DNA of 64,000 nucleotides, from positions 1 through 64,000 of IMG/VR virus record IMGVR_UViG_3300022200_000020; one strand, 5' to 3'. The position numbers were made by a program, and so were the translations under genes. Below, piece after piece: positions 55,248-62,023 of the stretch. The stretch comes from a virus. The notes below the pieces were generated by a model. That model was not told the origin of the DNA, did no database searches, and saw nothing but the letters and a program-made list of their open reading frames with translations. Numbering within the stretch: the first letter of the stretch is position 1; the number at the start of each line of letters is the position of its first letter.

Positions 55248-55906
55248 TTGAAAGAGGATATTAACATAGAAGTTTATTTTATGGCACGACAAGTTGGAAA
55301 AACAATGAGGGCAATTGAAAGATTTGTTATGAACTATGATAAATCTATATTTATCAATCCTAATAATGAGTCAACTAGATCAACAATTGAAACAATCCTT
55401 CTTAATTACCCTCATCTAAATCCCGGATTTTTAAGTAAAAAAGTTTTCTCGCTTAATGCTAATAGAAATAAATACATGGATGCCAGATATGGGGAAAAAA
55501 TATTATATTTGATGAATATTTATCATCCCCAGTCAAAGATGGCGTAATTTCTATTCTTTTCCCCCAGTTAGAGAACATATATGTTTATTCATCATTTGAT
55601 AAAGAGTACATTGTATTAAATAATACCGTGCCAAAATATAGATTACCCGATTACATGATAATTAATTTACCCGAAGTAGATAGATTGCAATTTCGGCAAT
55701 TTAATGATGTTTTGCTCACTAATGATAATACAAGAATATTGGTGGTTCCTAATTACAACATCAATACTAAATTAGAAAAGCAGTTGGGGGAAAGAGCTTA
55801 CAAAATAGGAGTTTTAAATAATATATTATCAAGCAGCGATAATAGTTCTTTATTGTGGGATCAAGCGTTTATGGCATTATTCCCCAACATATCAGATAAA
55901 CATTAA
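55248..55906 (+). pseudogene. P-loop ATPase gene with a frameshift
   Basis: The first part (to 55547) contains VYFMARQVGKTMRAI, a Walker A motif. Near 55494-55501 (GGGGAAAAAATA) the frame breaks; moving to the -1 frame gives ILFDEYLSSPVKDG (a Walker B-like FDE), VYVYSSFDKEY, and then the open frame 55628-55906. The joined product would be about 220 residues, like a small terminase- or helicase-type ATPase. A loss of function, a sequencing error in the A run, or recoding could each explain it. The start is uncertain (TTG at 55221 or 55248, or ATG at 55281). Confidence 0.5.
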
Positions 55907-56055
55907 CAGTTTTATTTAGTTGATAATCAATTATTTAAGGTAATTAGTTATCTTTATAAAAGTTTTTTTTGCTAAAATCCTTGCCAGTTAACAAAAAACA
56001 ACCTACGTTTGCAACGTAGTTATAAAAAACAATTTTTTCATCTAAAAAAAATATT

Positions 56056-56421
56056 ATGCAAATTGACGTTAGTGATAGCACAGTTCATTTGGTAGAAACA
56101 ATTTGTCCTAAGGGGACAAAAGACAAAGTATTATATACTGCGTTAAAAATGACTTGTTGGAATGAAAATGCTGAGGTAATTTTTGAAGCAGGAATAACAT
56201 GTCATTAATGCAATTATATAAAACATGTTCAATGTTGTCATATTATTGATGTTTCTAAATTTTCAGATGAAACACCATTAAATATAATTAATCACCCAGA
56301 TAATTTATTATGGCTTTGCCCCAATCATCACTGGGAATTTGATAATGGCCTCCTTGATAGTTTATATGATTTAATAAAAGATCATGAATTATTGAAGAAA
56401 TACTTGCACATGATAAAATAA
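56056..56421 (+). pseudogene. HNH endonuclease gene interrupted by an in-frame stop
   Basis: The frame from the ATG at 56056 runs to a TAA at 56206-56208 and continues in the same frame to a second stop at 56419. Joined, it encodes GITCH*CNYIKHVQCCHIID and LLWLCPNHHWEFDNGLL, an HNH motif with its Cys pairs and active-site His. One base change would restore a gene of 121 codons. No ochre-suppressor tRNA was found in the adjacent tRNA cluster, so decay is the simplest explanation. Confidence 0.55.
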
Positions 56422-56485
56422 ATCTGTATATTTGCATAGTAATTAATAGAAAGAATATTTTTTTACTATTTATTTTAAGAAATAG

Positions 56486-56516
56486 TTGCATTATAAGAAA
56501 AAAGTTTTTATCTTTG
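56486..56516 (+). promoter_or_regulatory. Bacteroidota-type promoter of the tRNA cluster
   Basis: TTG (56486-56488), 20 bases, TATCTTTG (56509-56516), about 37 bases before the first tRNA gene. Confidence 0.65.
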
Positions 56517-56552
56517 CACTGTTGAAAGTCGAAAGACTATAAATTTTTAAAT

Positions 56553-56626
56553 CGGAGATTAGAGCAGTCTGGTAGCTTGCTTGGCTCATAACCAAGAGGT
56601 CATTGGTTCAAATCCCTATATGTGCA
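56553..56626 (+). tRNA. tRNA-Met (CAT), degenerate 3' half
   Basis: The D arm (TAGAGCAGTCTGGTAGCT) and anticodon arm (CTTGG CTCATAA CCAAG) are as in initiator-type tRNA-Met of Bacteroidota. The T stem (ATTGG against CCCTA) and the acceptor strands do not pair properly, so the 3' half looks replaced or decayed. Confidence 0.5.
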
Positions 56627-56663
56627 ACTACAAAAACTTTTTTAAAAACATAATTTAATAGAA

Positions 56664-56756
56664 ATGAATACAATGCTAAAAAATACAAAGATTAATAATG
56701 CAGCGCAACCGCTTCATGGGGATCGTTGTATCTACGCACTAAAGGTTCATTTTTGA
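56664..56756 (+). other. 30-codon leader-like reading frame before a terminator
   Basis: An open frame starting MNTMLKNTKINNAAQP ends in the middle of GCACTAAAGG...TGA. The 10 bases GCACTAAAGG (56736-56745) are complementary to CCTTTAGTGC (56785-56794), the 5' arm and loop of the following terminator. This leader-plus-alternative-hairpin layout is that of an attenuator. The peptide itself matches no known protein. Confidence 0.35.
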
Positions 56757-56776
56757 CAGAAAAAAAGTTTTACTTC

Positions 56777-56813
56777 AAAAAAACCCTTTAGTGCAAATTA
56801 AAGGGTTTTTTTT
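56777..56813 (+). terminator. intrinsic terminator
   Basis: A 14-base stem (AAAAAAACCCTTTA with its complement) and an 8-base loop, whose 3' arm runs into eight T. It separates tRNA-Met and the short frame from the rest of the tRNA cluster. Confidence 0.75.
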
Positions 56814-56913
56814 ATGTTCATTGACATAGTTGGATTATTTTAGAAAATATTAACTGAAAAAGGTAGTCAGTCCTTTGGAGTGCAAACATTATTGCCACCA
56901 GTTGATACATAAA

Positions 56914-56989
56914 GGTCTATGGGGCTGCTTGGGTTGGCCGTCGGATTGTCTATCCGAATATCAGATGGGTTCAAATCCCATATAGACTG
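56914..56989 (+). tRNA. tRNA-Asp (GTC), copy 1
   Basis: Acceptor GGTCTAT/ATAGACT, anticodon arm TCGGA TTGTCTA TCCGA, T arm ATGGG TTCAAAT CCCAT. The 5' half is nearly identical to the second tRNA-Asp at 57638, so one is a duplicate. Confidence 0.75.
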
Positions 56990-56995
56990 CAACAT

Positions 56996-57075
56996 GCTCC
57001 TGTACGCAAAATAGGCAAAGCGGCCACACTTAGGATGTGGTGATTTATTTGTGGGTTCAAGTCCCACTGGGAGTA
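56996..57075 (+). tRNA. tRNA-Leu (TAG)
   Basis: Acceptor GCTCCTG/TGGGAGT, D stem CGC/GCG, anticodon arm CCACA CTTAGGA TGTGG, T arm GTGGG TTCAAGT CCCAC. The variable region (TGATTTATTT) is short for a tRNA-Leu. Confidence 0.75.
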
Positions 57076-57156
57076 CAATTTAATAAGTTTCAAGTAAAAG
57101 TGCTTACTTAAAGACAAATAGTGATTTGATCTTTTTAATGAAGATTATTAATATAT

Positions 57157-57230
57157 CTAGATGTAGCTTAAATGAATAAAGCACCATGTTTGGGACATGG
57201 AAGATGTCAATTTGAGTTTGACCATCTGGA
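57157..57230 (+). tRNA. tRNA-Pro (TGG)
   Basis: Acceptor CTAGATG/CATCTGG, anticodon arm CCATG TTTGGGA CATGG, T arm GTCAA TTTGAGT TTGAC. Confidence 0.75.
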
Positions 57231-57551
57231 CTTTTTTTGAAAAAGGAATCTCTAACGTATGTCGAAAGAGATATAGGGCTGGCAGTTAGCCTATTGCAGT
57301 TTAAAAATAACTTTTATACGTTTTTTTAAACGCATAAAGAAATTAATATATAACTATTAATTTTCATACTGTTGGAAACCAATGATTGCATATGAAAATG
57401 TAATCTTGTTTACTAAACACGTTTTTAGTGGTTGCACTGAACCCTTGATTTTTAGTAAAAAATCATAAACAGGCTACAAAGATCAGTTTATTAAAACTGT
57501 CAATAATAACGTTAGGTTAGCTGCCATTGATTAATTTCATAAAAAGCTCCA
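57231..57551 (+). other. 320-base gap with several hairpins and no recognised gene
   Basis: No tRNA or convincing protein frame. It holds an 11-base hairpin with one mismatch at 57313-57338 (TTTATACGTTT arm), an 8-base hairpin at 57446-57465 (TGATTTTT arm) and smaller pairings. It may be a structured RNA or decayed tRNA genes. Confidence 0.4.
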
Positions 57552-57625
57552 CAGGAGTTAGCTCAGTTGGTTAGAGCGTCATCTTTACATGGTGAATGTC
57601 AATGGTTCGATCCCATTACTCTTGT
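57552..57625 (+). tRNA. tRNA-Val (TAC)
   Basis: Acceptor CAGGAGT/ACTCTTG, D arm GCTCAGTTGGTTAGAGC, anticodon arm TCATC TTTACAT GGTGA, T arm AATGG TTCGATC CCATT. Confidence 0.8.
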
Positions 57626-57637
57626 CATTTTAATTAT

Positions 57638-57713
57638 GGTCTATGGGGCTGCTGGATGTGGCCACTCCCTTGTCGCGGGAGAGATCAGACGGGTTTGAAT
57701 CCCGTATAGACCG
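57638..57713 (+). tRNA. tRNA-Asp (GTC), copy 2
   Basis: Acceptor GGTCTAT/ATAGACC fully paired, anticodon arm CTCCC TTGTCGC GGGAG, T arm ACGGG TTTGAAT CCCGT. The second Asp gene in the cluster, with a different anticodon stem. Confidence 0.75.
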
Positions 57714-57727
57714 CTTTTATTATTTAT

Positions 57728-57800
57728 GGGGCATTGATGAAACTGGCTATCATATAACACCTGCAATGTTATTTTACGGGTTCAAACCCCGTATGCTCCA
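57728..57800 (+). tRNA. tRNA-Ala (TGC)
   Basis: Acceptor GGGGCAT/ATGCTCC, anticodon arm TAACA CCTGCAA TGTTA, T arm ACGGG TTCAAAC CCCGT. Confidence 0.8.
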
Positions 57801-57856
57801 CCCAATTAATTGACTATCAGTGTTTTATGTTATGTCAGTTAATCTTTTACTTTAAT

Positions 57857-57934
57857 ACTGAGATACCCCCCTTGACTGATATTCAAAATAAAGGTAATTG
57901 GGTGAAAATATGGATTCGACCCCCATTCTCAGTA
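57857..57934 (+). ncRNA. tRNA-like element, identity unresolved
   Basis: A perfect 7-base acceptor-like pair (ACTGAGA/TCTCAGT) closes a tRNA-sized element, with a TTCGACC near the usual T loop. D and anticodon arms cannot be folded convincingly: a run of six C takes the place of the D stem. It may be a decayed or insertion-bearing tRNA. Confidence 0.35.
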
Positions 57935-57946
57935 CTTTTTTTACTA

Positions 57947-58018
57947 GCAGGTGTGGTGTAATTGGTAACATACAATCCTTCCAAGATTAAGTCGCAAGAT
58001 CGTTCCTTGTCACCTGCT
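57947..58018 (+). tRNA. tRNA-Gly (TCC)
   Basis: Acceptor GCAGGTG/CACCTGC, D arm with TAATTGGTAACA, anticodon arm CAATC CTTCCAA GATTA (one mismatch). The T loop reads ATCGTTC instead of the usual TTCGATC, which is odd. Confidence 0.65.
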
Positions 58019-58031
58019 CTGATTTTTACAT

Positions 58032-58105
58032 GCTTCTATAGCTCAACTGGATAGAGCAATTCCCTACGAAGGAATAGGTTGTTAGTTCGACTCTAACTAG
58101 AAGTA
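58032..58105 (+). tRNA. tRNA-Arg (ACG)
   Basis: Acceptor GCTTCTA/TAGAAGT, D arm GCTCAACTGGATAGAGC, anticodon arm ATTCC CTACGAA GGAAT, T arm GTTAG TTCGACT CTAAC. Confidence 0.8.
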
Positions 58106-58116
58106 CAAATTTTTAA

Positions 58117-58188
58117 AGACCTATCGTATAATGGCTATTACCCCTGATTTTGAGTCAGGAAATTCCAGTTCAAATCTGGATAGGTTTA
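58117..58188 (+). tRNA. tRNA-Gln (TTG)
   Basis: Acceptor AGACCTA/TAGGTTT, anticodon arm CCTGA TTTTGAG TCAGG, T arm TCCAG TTCAAAT CTGGA. Confidence 0.8.
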
Positions 58189-58205
58189 TTTTTTTTCTTA
58201 ATATG

Positions 58206-58236
58206 TTGCATTTGTAGTTTATTTTATGTAACTTTA
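58206..58236 (+). promoter_or_regulatory. Bacteroidota-type promoter before the HNH gene
   Basis: TTGC (58206-58209), 19 bases, TAACTTTA (58229-58236). The ATG at 58244 is only 7 bases from the -7 box, so the message would have almost no leader. Confidence 0.45.
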
Positions 58237-58243
58237 CTTTAAA

Positions 58244-58969
58244 ATGAAAAAATGGAATTTAGAGGAAACAAATAAATTAAAACTATATATAGCTCAAAGA
58301 ATGAGCTATGAAGAAATTTGTTTAAAAATGAATAGGACTTTTAGTTCGGTTGGTAATAAAGCTAGAAAATTAAATTTAACATATAATCCTAAAAAAAGAA
58401 TTTATCGAAGTTTATACATTTGTCAAAATACAAAATGTGTAAAAACATTTGAAGGATACGTTATAGCTAACCCGAAATATTGTAGTAGTTCATGTGCTGC
58501 CCAAGTAAACAATTTAAATGTTCAAAGAAATAAACAAAAAAAAATAGATTTACCTCCAAAAATAAATAAACAAAAAATAATAACACATAGTTTTTGTTTA
58601 TACTGTAAGGCTGCTAAACATAATATCTATTCAACTTACTGTAGTGTAACATGCTCTAGTGAACATAAGAGAGACATTAAGATTGGATTATGGTTAAATG
58701 GAAAGCACAGTGGACATAAAGGAAAAACTTTACAATTATGTGGTTTTGTAAAATATCATCTGAGAAAAATCAGAGGCACAAAGTGCTGTCAATGCGGGTG
58801 GGATAAAAAACACCCTATAGATGGAGCTACATGTAACCATATAGATCACATTGACGGTGATGCATCTAACAATAAAATAGAAAATTTGAGAATATTATGT
58901 CCCAACTGTCATTCATTAACAGCAAACTTTGGTTCACGTAACAAAAATTCTGCTAGAAATTTTAATTAA
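58244..58969 (+). CDS. HNH homing-type endonuclease
   Basis: 241 residues. An N-terminal helix-turn-helix (about 1-45, KMNRTFSSVGNKARKL) is followed by several Cys pairs (about 64, 85, 118, 131) and a C-terminal HNH domain with CCQCGW (about 182), NHIDHIDGD (about 198-206), the NLRILCPNCHS segment (about 212-222) and a basic end. Such nucleases spread by cutting alleles that lack them and often sit between phage tRNA genes, as here between the two tRNA groups. Confidence 0.75.
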   Translation: MKKWNLEETNKLKLYIAQRMSYEEICLKMNRTFSSVGNKARKLNLTYNPKKRIYRSLYICQNTKCVKTFEGYVIANPKYCSSSCAAQVNNLNVQRNKQKKIDLPPKINKQKIITHSFCLYCKAAKHNIYSTYCSVTCSSEHKRDIKIGLWLNGKHSGHKGKTLQLCGFVKYHLRKIRGTKCCQCGWDKKHPIDGATCNHIDHIDGDASNNKIENLRILCPNCHSLTANFGSRNKNSARNFN

Positions 58970-58971
58970 CA

Positions 58972-59003
58972 TTAGGATTAATCAGTTATTTTATTTATCT
59001 TTG
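58972..59003 (+). promoter_or_regulatory. Bacteroidota-type promoter before the lipoprotein gene
   Basis: TTAG (58972-58975), 20 bases, TATCTTTG (58996-59003), 22 bases before the ATG at 59026. Confidence 0.55.
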
Positions 59004-59025
59004 TGTCAACAAAAACAAAAAAATC

Positions 59026-59292
59026 ATGAAATTATTTTATGTTTTATTATTGATTACTGTATTGAGCTTTACTAATTGTACCGAACAAGCTAGAACAAAA
59101 GCCTTTGGAGGAACTATGACGATTGAACTGGAAAAGGGAGAACGTCTTATTGAAGCTACTTGGAAAGATACACAACTATGGTATTTAACTGAACCGATGA
59201 AAGAAGATTATGTGCCTAATACTAAAACGTTTAGAGAACAATCTTCATTTGGAATGATGGAAGGAAAAGTTGTATTTAAAGAAAGTCGATAA
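59026..59292 (+). CDS. small putative lipoprotein
   Basis: 88 residues. A hydrophobic signal peptide (KLFYVLLLITVLSF) ends at Cys18 in SFTNC, which could be lipidated, although Asn before Cys is not the classical lipobox. The mature part (FGGTMTIELEKGERLIEATW, then LWYLTEPM and SSFGMMEGKVVF) is a small beta-rich domain that recurs in phages and Bacteroidota; function unknown. It could act in superinfection exclusion at the envelope, but this is speculation. Confidence 0.55.
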   Translation: MKLFYVLLLITVLSFTNCTEQARTKAFGGTMTIELEKGERLIEATWKDTQLWYLTEPMKEDYVPNTKTFREQSSFGMMEGKVVFKESR

Positions 59293-59309
59293 TATTACAT
59301 AAGAAATCA

Positions 59310-59380
59310 GATGGTAGTACATGTAAATAATATTAATCGTTCAGTTCAGCACAGAGGTTATGTTATTTAGTACTATCATC
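59310..59380 (+). ncRNA. tRNA-sized stem-loop upstream of tRNA-Glu
   Basis: An 11-base stem (GATGGTAGTAC with GTACTATCATC, one G-T pair) closes a 71-base element that ends 4 bases before tRNA-Glu. No tRNA arms are seen inside. It could be a processing signal or a decayed tRNA. Confidence 0.35.
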
Positions 59381-59384
59381 AAAT

Positions 59385-59508
59385 TCTCCGGTGGCTTAGT
59401 TGGTTAAAGCATCCCACTTTCCTGTCCATTTATTAAGACTAATCCGTTTTAGTTTTTTAAAGGCCAAGATTAATGGGAGGATCGTGGGTTCGAGTCCCAC
59501 CCGGAGAA
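59385..59508 (+). tRNA. tRNA-Glu (TTC) with about 50 extra bases in the anticodon loop
   Basis: Acceptor TCTCCGG/CCGGAGA, D arm GCTTAGTTGGTTAAAGC and T arm GTGGG TTCGAGT CCCAC are perfect. The anticodon stem TCCCA/TGGGA is intact but encloses 57 bases instead of 7, starting CTTTC, the usual beginning of a tRNA-Glu loop. The extra segment contains inverted repeats TAATC/GATTA and ACTAA/TTAGT. Conserved arms suggest a selected, perhaps spliced, tRNA. Confidence 0.6.
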
Positions 59509-59522
59509 CATAAAAGCTAAAT

Positions 59523-60443
59523 ATGTCAAGAAACGTACAACATTCTTTATTGGGAAAAGCTAAGGCTAATAAAAAAGATGAATTTTATACACAATTTAAA
59601 GACATAGAGGGTGAATTAAAACATTATGAACATCATTTTAAAGATAAAATAGTTTATTGTAATTGTGACGATCCTAATGTTAGTAATTTTTCAAAATATT
59701 TTATTTTAAACTTTGAAAGATTAAAACTAAGAAAATTAATTTCTACTGGGTATAAGAAAGAAGGTAGAGGAGTTGGAAATCTTTATAAAAAAGATCAAAA
59801 TAAAATTATTCGTCTAGAAGGTAATGGAGATTTTAGAAGTGAAGAATGTATTGAATTGTTAAAAGAATCAGATATTGTAGTTACTAATCCTCCATTTTCT
59901 TTGTTTCGTGAATATGTAGGACAATTAATAGAATACAAAAAAAATTTTCTCATTATTGGCAATATAAATGCTCTTACCTATAAAGACATTTTTAAGCTTA
60001 TTAAAAATAATAACGCTTGGATGGGTATTAACATGGGAAGAGGAATCTCAGGGTTTATCGTTCCAGAACATTATGAGCTTTATGGGACAGAGACTAAAAT
60101 AGACGATGAAGGAAATAGAATAGTCTCACCTAATAATTGTTTTTGGTTGACAAACTTAGATACATCTAAACGACACGAAGACATCGTTCTTTCAAAAACA
60201 TATTATGGATGTGAAAGTGAATATCCAATATATAATAATTATGATGGTATCAATGTAAATAAAACAAAAGATATACCAAGGGATTACAGGGGAGCTATGG
60301 GTGTACCAATAACATTTCTGCATAAATTTAATCCAGATCAATTTGAAATAATTAAATTTAGAAAGGGAAATGATGAAAAAGATTTATCAATAAATGGCAA
60401 ATGCCCATACTTTAGAATTTTAATTAAAAATAAAAGATTATAA
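59523..60443 (+). CDS. EcoRI-type adenine-specific DNA methyltransferase
   Basis: 306 residues. The start (KKDEFYTQFKDIEGEL, about 18-33), VYCNCDDPNVSNFSKYF (about 44-60) and the catalytic NPPF (about 122-125) match the EcoRI modification methylase family. No restriction partner is adjacent, so it is an orphan enzyme, probably protecting phage DNA at GAATTC-like sites (target inferred from the family). It lies between tRNA-Glu and tRNA-Lys. Confidence 0.8.
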   Translation: MSRNVQHSLLGKAKANKKDEFYTQFKDIEGELKHYEHHFKDKIVYCNCDDPNVSNFSKYFILNFERLKLRKLISTGYKKEGRGVGNLYKKDQNKIIRLEGNGDFRSEECIELLKESDIVVTNPPFSLFREYVGQLIEYKKNFLIIGNINALTYKDIFKLIKNNNAWMGINMGRGISGFIVPEHYELYGTETKIDDEGNRIVSPNNCFWLTNLDTSKRHEDIVLSKTYYGCESEYPIYNNYDGINVNKTKDIPRDYRGAMGVPITFLHKFNPDQFEIIKFRKGNDEKDLSINGKCPYFRILIKNKRL

Positions 60444-60500
60444 AAATAGAAAGACAGAAGCTTGGCAGACAGGTGATATTAGTAAATTATATTTTTATAA

Positions 60501-60574
60501 ACCCCTATAACTCAGTTGGTTAGAGTATCGTACTTTTAATGCGAGAGTCCTTGGTTCGAGTCCAAGTAGGGGTA
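60501..60574 (+). tRNA. tRNA-Lys (TTT)
   Basis: Acceptor ACCCCTA/TAGGGGT, D arm CTCAGTTGGTTAGAG, anticodon arm TCGTA CTTTTAA TGCGA, T arm CTTGG TTCGAGT CCAAG. Confidence 0.8.
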
Positions 60575-60588
60575 CAAATTTTATTAAA

Positions 60589-60678
60589 GGGGGTGTAGCT
60601 GATGTGGTTTTAGCGGGAGACTGTTAATCTCTGATTGAAAATATTGAAATAAAGTGGGTTCGAATCCTACCGCCCCCG
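60589..60678 (+). tRNA. tRNA-Asn (GTT) with an enlarged variable loop
   Basis: Acceptor GGGGGTG/CGCCCCC, anticodon arm GGAGA CTGTTAA TCTCT, T arm GTGGG TTCGAAT CCTAC. The variable region is 21 bases and does not form a stem, against about 5 in normal tRNA-Asn. Confidence 0.7.
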
Positions 60679-60689
60679 CTTTTATTTAT

Positions 60690-60763
60690 TCTGAGGTGGC
60701 TGAATTGGTTAAGGCACGTTTCTTGTAAAAACGGTTTTGCAGGTTCGAATCCTGTCCTCAGAT
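60690..60763 (+). tRNA. tRNA-Thr (TGT)
   Basis: Acceptor TCTGAGG/CCTCAGA, anticodon arm CGTTT CTTGTAA AAACG, T arm GCAGG TTCGAAT CCTGT. It is the last tRNA of the second group. Confidence 0.8.
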
Positions 60764-60782
60764 CATTTTTTCTAAAATAAAC

Positions 60783-60813
60783 TTGCAATTGTCATTAATT
60801 AATCTTATCTTTA
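60783..60813 (+). promoter_or_regulatory. Bacteroidota-type promoter
   Basis: TTGC (60783-60786), 19 bases, TATCTTTA (60806-60813), 22 bases before the ATG at 60836. Confidence 0.55.
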
Positions 60814-60835
60814 CAAAAATTAAAACACAATAATT

Positions 60836-61033
60836 ATGAAAACAATTTTTATTCTTTATTTTGCTACTATAGCTTTTGCACTTTTTGGTTGGGGGAGCTG
60901 TATTCACAAGTTTATCCAATGTGACTTTGACAGTACAAAAACAAGTTATAAGTCAGAAATTATCTATGGTGTTGGTACATTTGTTCCTGTGATAGGAGTT
61001 TTTATAGGATATATGAATGTAGGAGAAGGTTAA
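60836..61033 (+). CDS. small membrane protein, 65 residues
   Basis: Two hydrophobic segments (about 3-20 and 43-60) separated by a short polar loop with two Cys (GSCIHKFIQCDF). No family recognised. It has its own host-type promoter, so it is probably an early accessory gene. Confidence 0.5.
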   Translation: MKTIFILYFATIAFALFGWGSCIHKFIQCDFDSTKTSYKSEIIYGVGTFVPVIGVFIGYMNVGEG

Positions 61034-61050
61034 AAAATTTTTTATAGGTA

Positions 61051-61082
61051 TTTGCTTTTATGCATTTATCTCTGTATCTTTG
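61051..61082 (+). promoter_or_regulatory. Bacteroidota-type promoter, nearly leaderless
   Basis: TTTG (61051-61054), 20 bases, TATCTTTG (61075-61082), a full consensus match. The ATG at 61087 follows by 4 bases, at or next to the expected transcription start. Confidence 0.7.
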
Positions 61083-61086
61083 TATT

Positions 61087-61644
61087 ATGGAACAAATAAA
61101 ATTACAACTTACAACAGGGAATGATAAACAATCACGCAGAGCGTTAGATTTTTATCCTACTCCACCTGAAGCGACTATAGCTTTATTGGACTTTCTTAAA
61201 TTAAAACCTACTACAGTATGGGAGTGTGCTTCTGGAAATGGAGCAATGGTAGATGTGTTAAAACAATATGGTCACGATGTAATAGCTACAGATATAATAA
61301 ATGGGGAAGATTATCTTCTCATAAAAAGAGATGCTGATATTATTATCACTAATCCACCATTTAATATATCAGATAAGTTTATAGAAAAAGCAGTTAATGA
61401 ATGCTCAATTGTTGCATTTTTGTTAAAAACACAATATTGGCACGCAAAAAAAAGATATAAGCTTTTTAAAAAACATTCACCATCATACATTTTACCTTTA
61501 ACTTGGAGGCCAGACTTCTTATATCAAGAACGAAAAAATGGAGCAAAAGGTTCTCCAACAATGGATGTTAATTGGAATGTTTGGATAAAAGGTGATTCAA
61601 CTACTAAATATTTACCTTTACTAAAACCAAATAACATTTTTTAG
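61087..61644 (+). CDS. DNA adenine methyltransferase-like protein
   Basis: 185 residues from the ATG giving MEQIKLQLTTGNDKQ; a frame opening 27 bases earlier lies inside the promoter. Motif I is VWECASGNGAMVDVL (about 44-58), motif IV is ITNPPFN (about 87-93), and the FYPTPPEA start is that of small phage N6-adenine methylases. It is short and may lack a separate target-recognition domain. This is the third methyltransferase in the window. Confidence 0.7.
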   Translation: MEQIKLQLTTGNDKQSRRALDFYPTPPEATIALLDFLKLKPTTVWECASGNGAMVDVLKQYGHDVIATDIINGEDYLLIKRDADIIITNPPFNISDKFIEKAVNECSIVAFLLKTQYWHAKKRYKLFKKHSPSYILPLTWRPDFLYQERKNGAKGSPTMDVNWNVWIKGDSTTKYLPLLKPNNIF

Positions 61645-61660
61645 TAAAAATTTAAAAATT

Positions 61661-61954
61661 ATGAGAATAACATTTGACGCATTATTTTACTATGCAAGAG
61701 AACAATATGGTATTGGGTGGAATCCATGTAATGACATATTTTTTGGTGGCGTTCTTGATTATGGTTCATTCAATGAATATGATCGTTATTGTTTAATAGA
61801 TCAATTTGACATTGAAGTAGGCACAAAAATTGATGGCGCATTAATAAAAGAATTATATAACAATAATCCGCGAAATGGAAAAATAGGTTACATGATAACC
61901 TATAATTTCATGATTGATAATAAAATAGATGATTTGTTCATTGATAATAAGTAA
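61661..61954 (+). CDS. hypothetical protein, 97 residues
   Basis: No family recognised. Rich in aromatic and acidic residues (FFGGVLDYGSFNEYDRY); no membrane segment. It lies 16 bases after the methyltransferase stop and probably shares its promoter. Confidence 0.45.
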   Translation: MRITFDALFYYAREQYGIGWNPCNDIFFGGVLDYGSFNEYDRYCLIDQFDIEVGTKIDGALIKELYNNNPRNGKIGYMITYNFMIDNKIDDLFIDNK

Positions 61955-62023
61955 AATAATATGGAATACTTTAGTGATTATAAGCTTTTTATAAAAAGTG
62001 TAAAAGATTTAACTCTTTAAAAT

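Noticed and set aside
56206-56208. Possible read-through of the HNH stop codon by a suppressor tRNA from the neighbouring cluster
   Set aside because: None of the recognisable tRNAs has anticodon TTA; the Asn gene has GTT within CTGTTAA. Gene decay is simpler.
57231-57551. tmRNA-like RNA in the hairpin-rich gap
   Set aside because: No tRNA-like ends and no tag frame ending in the usual Ala-rich peptide could be found.
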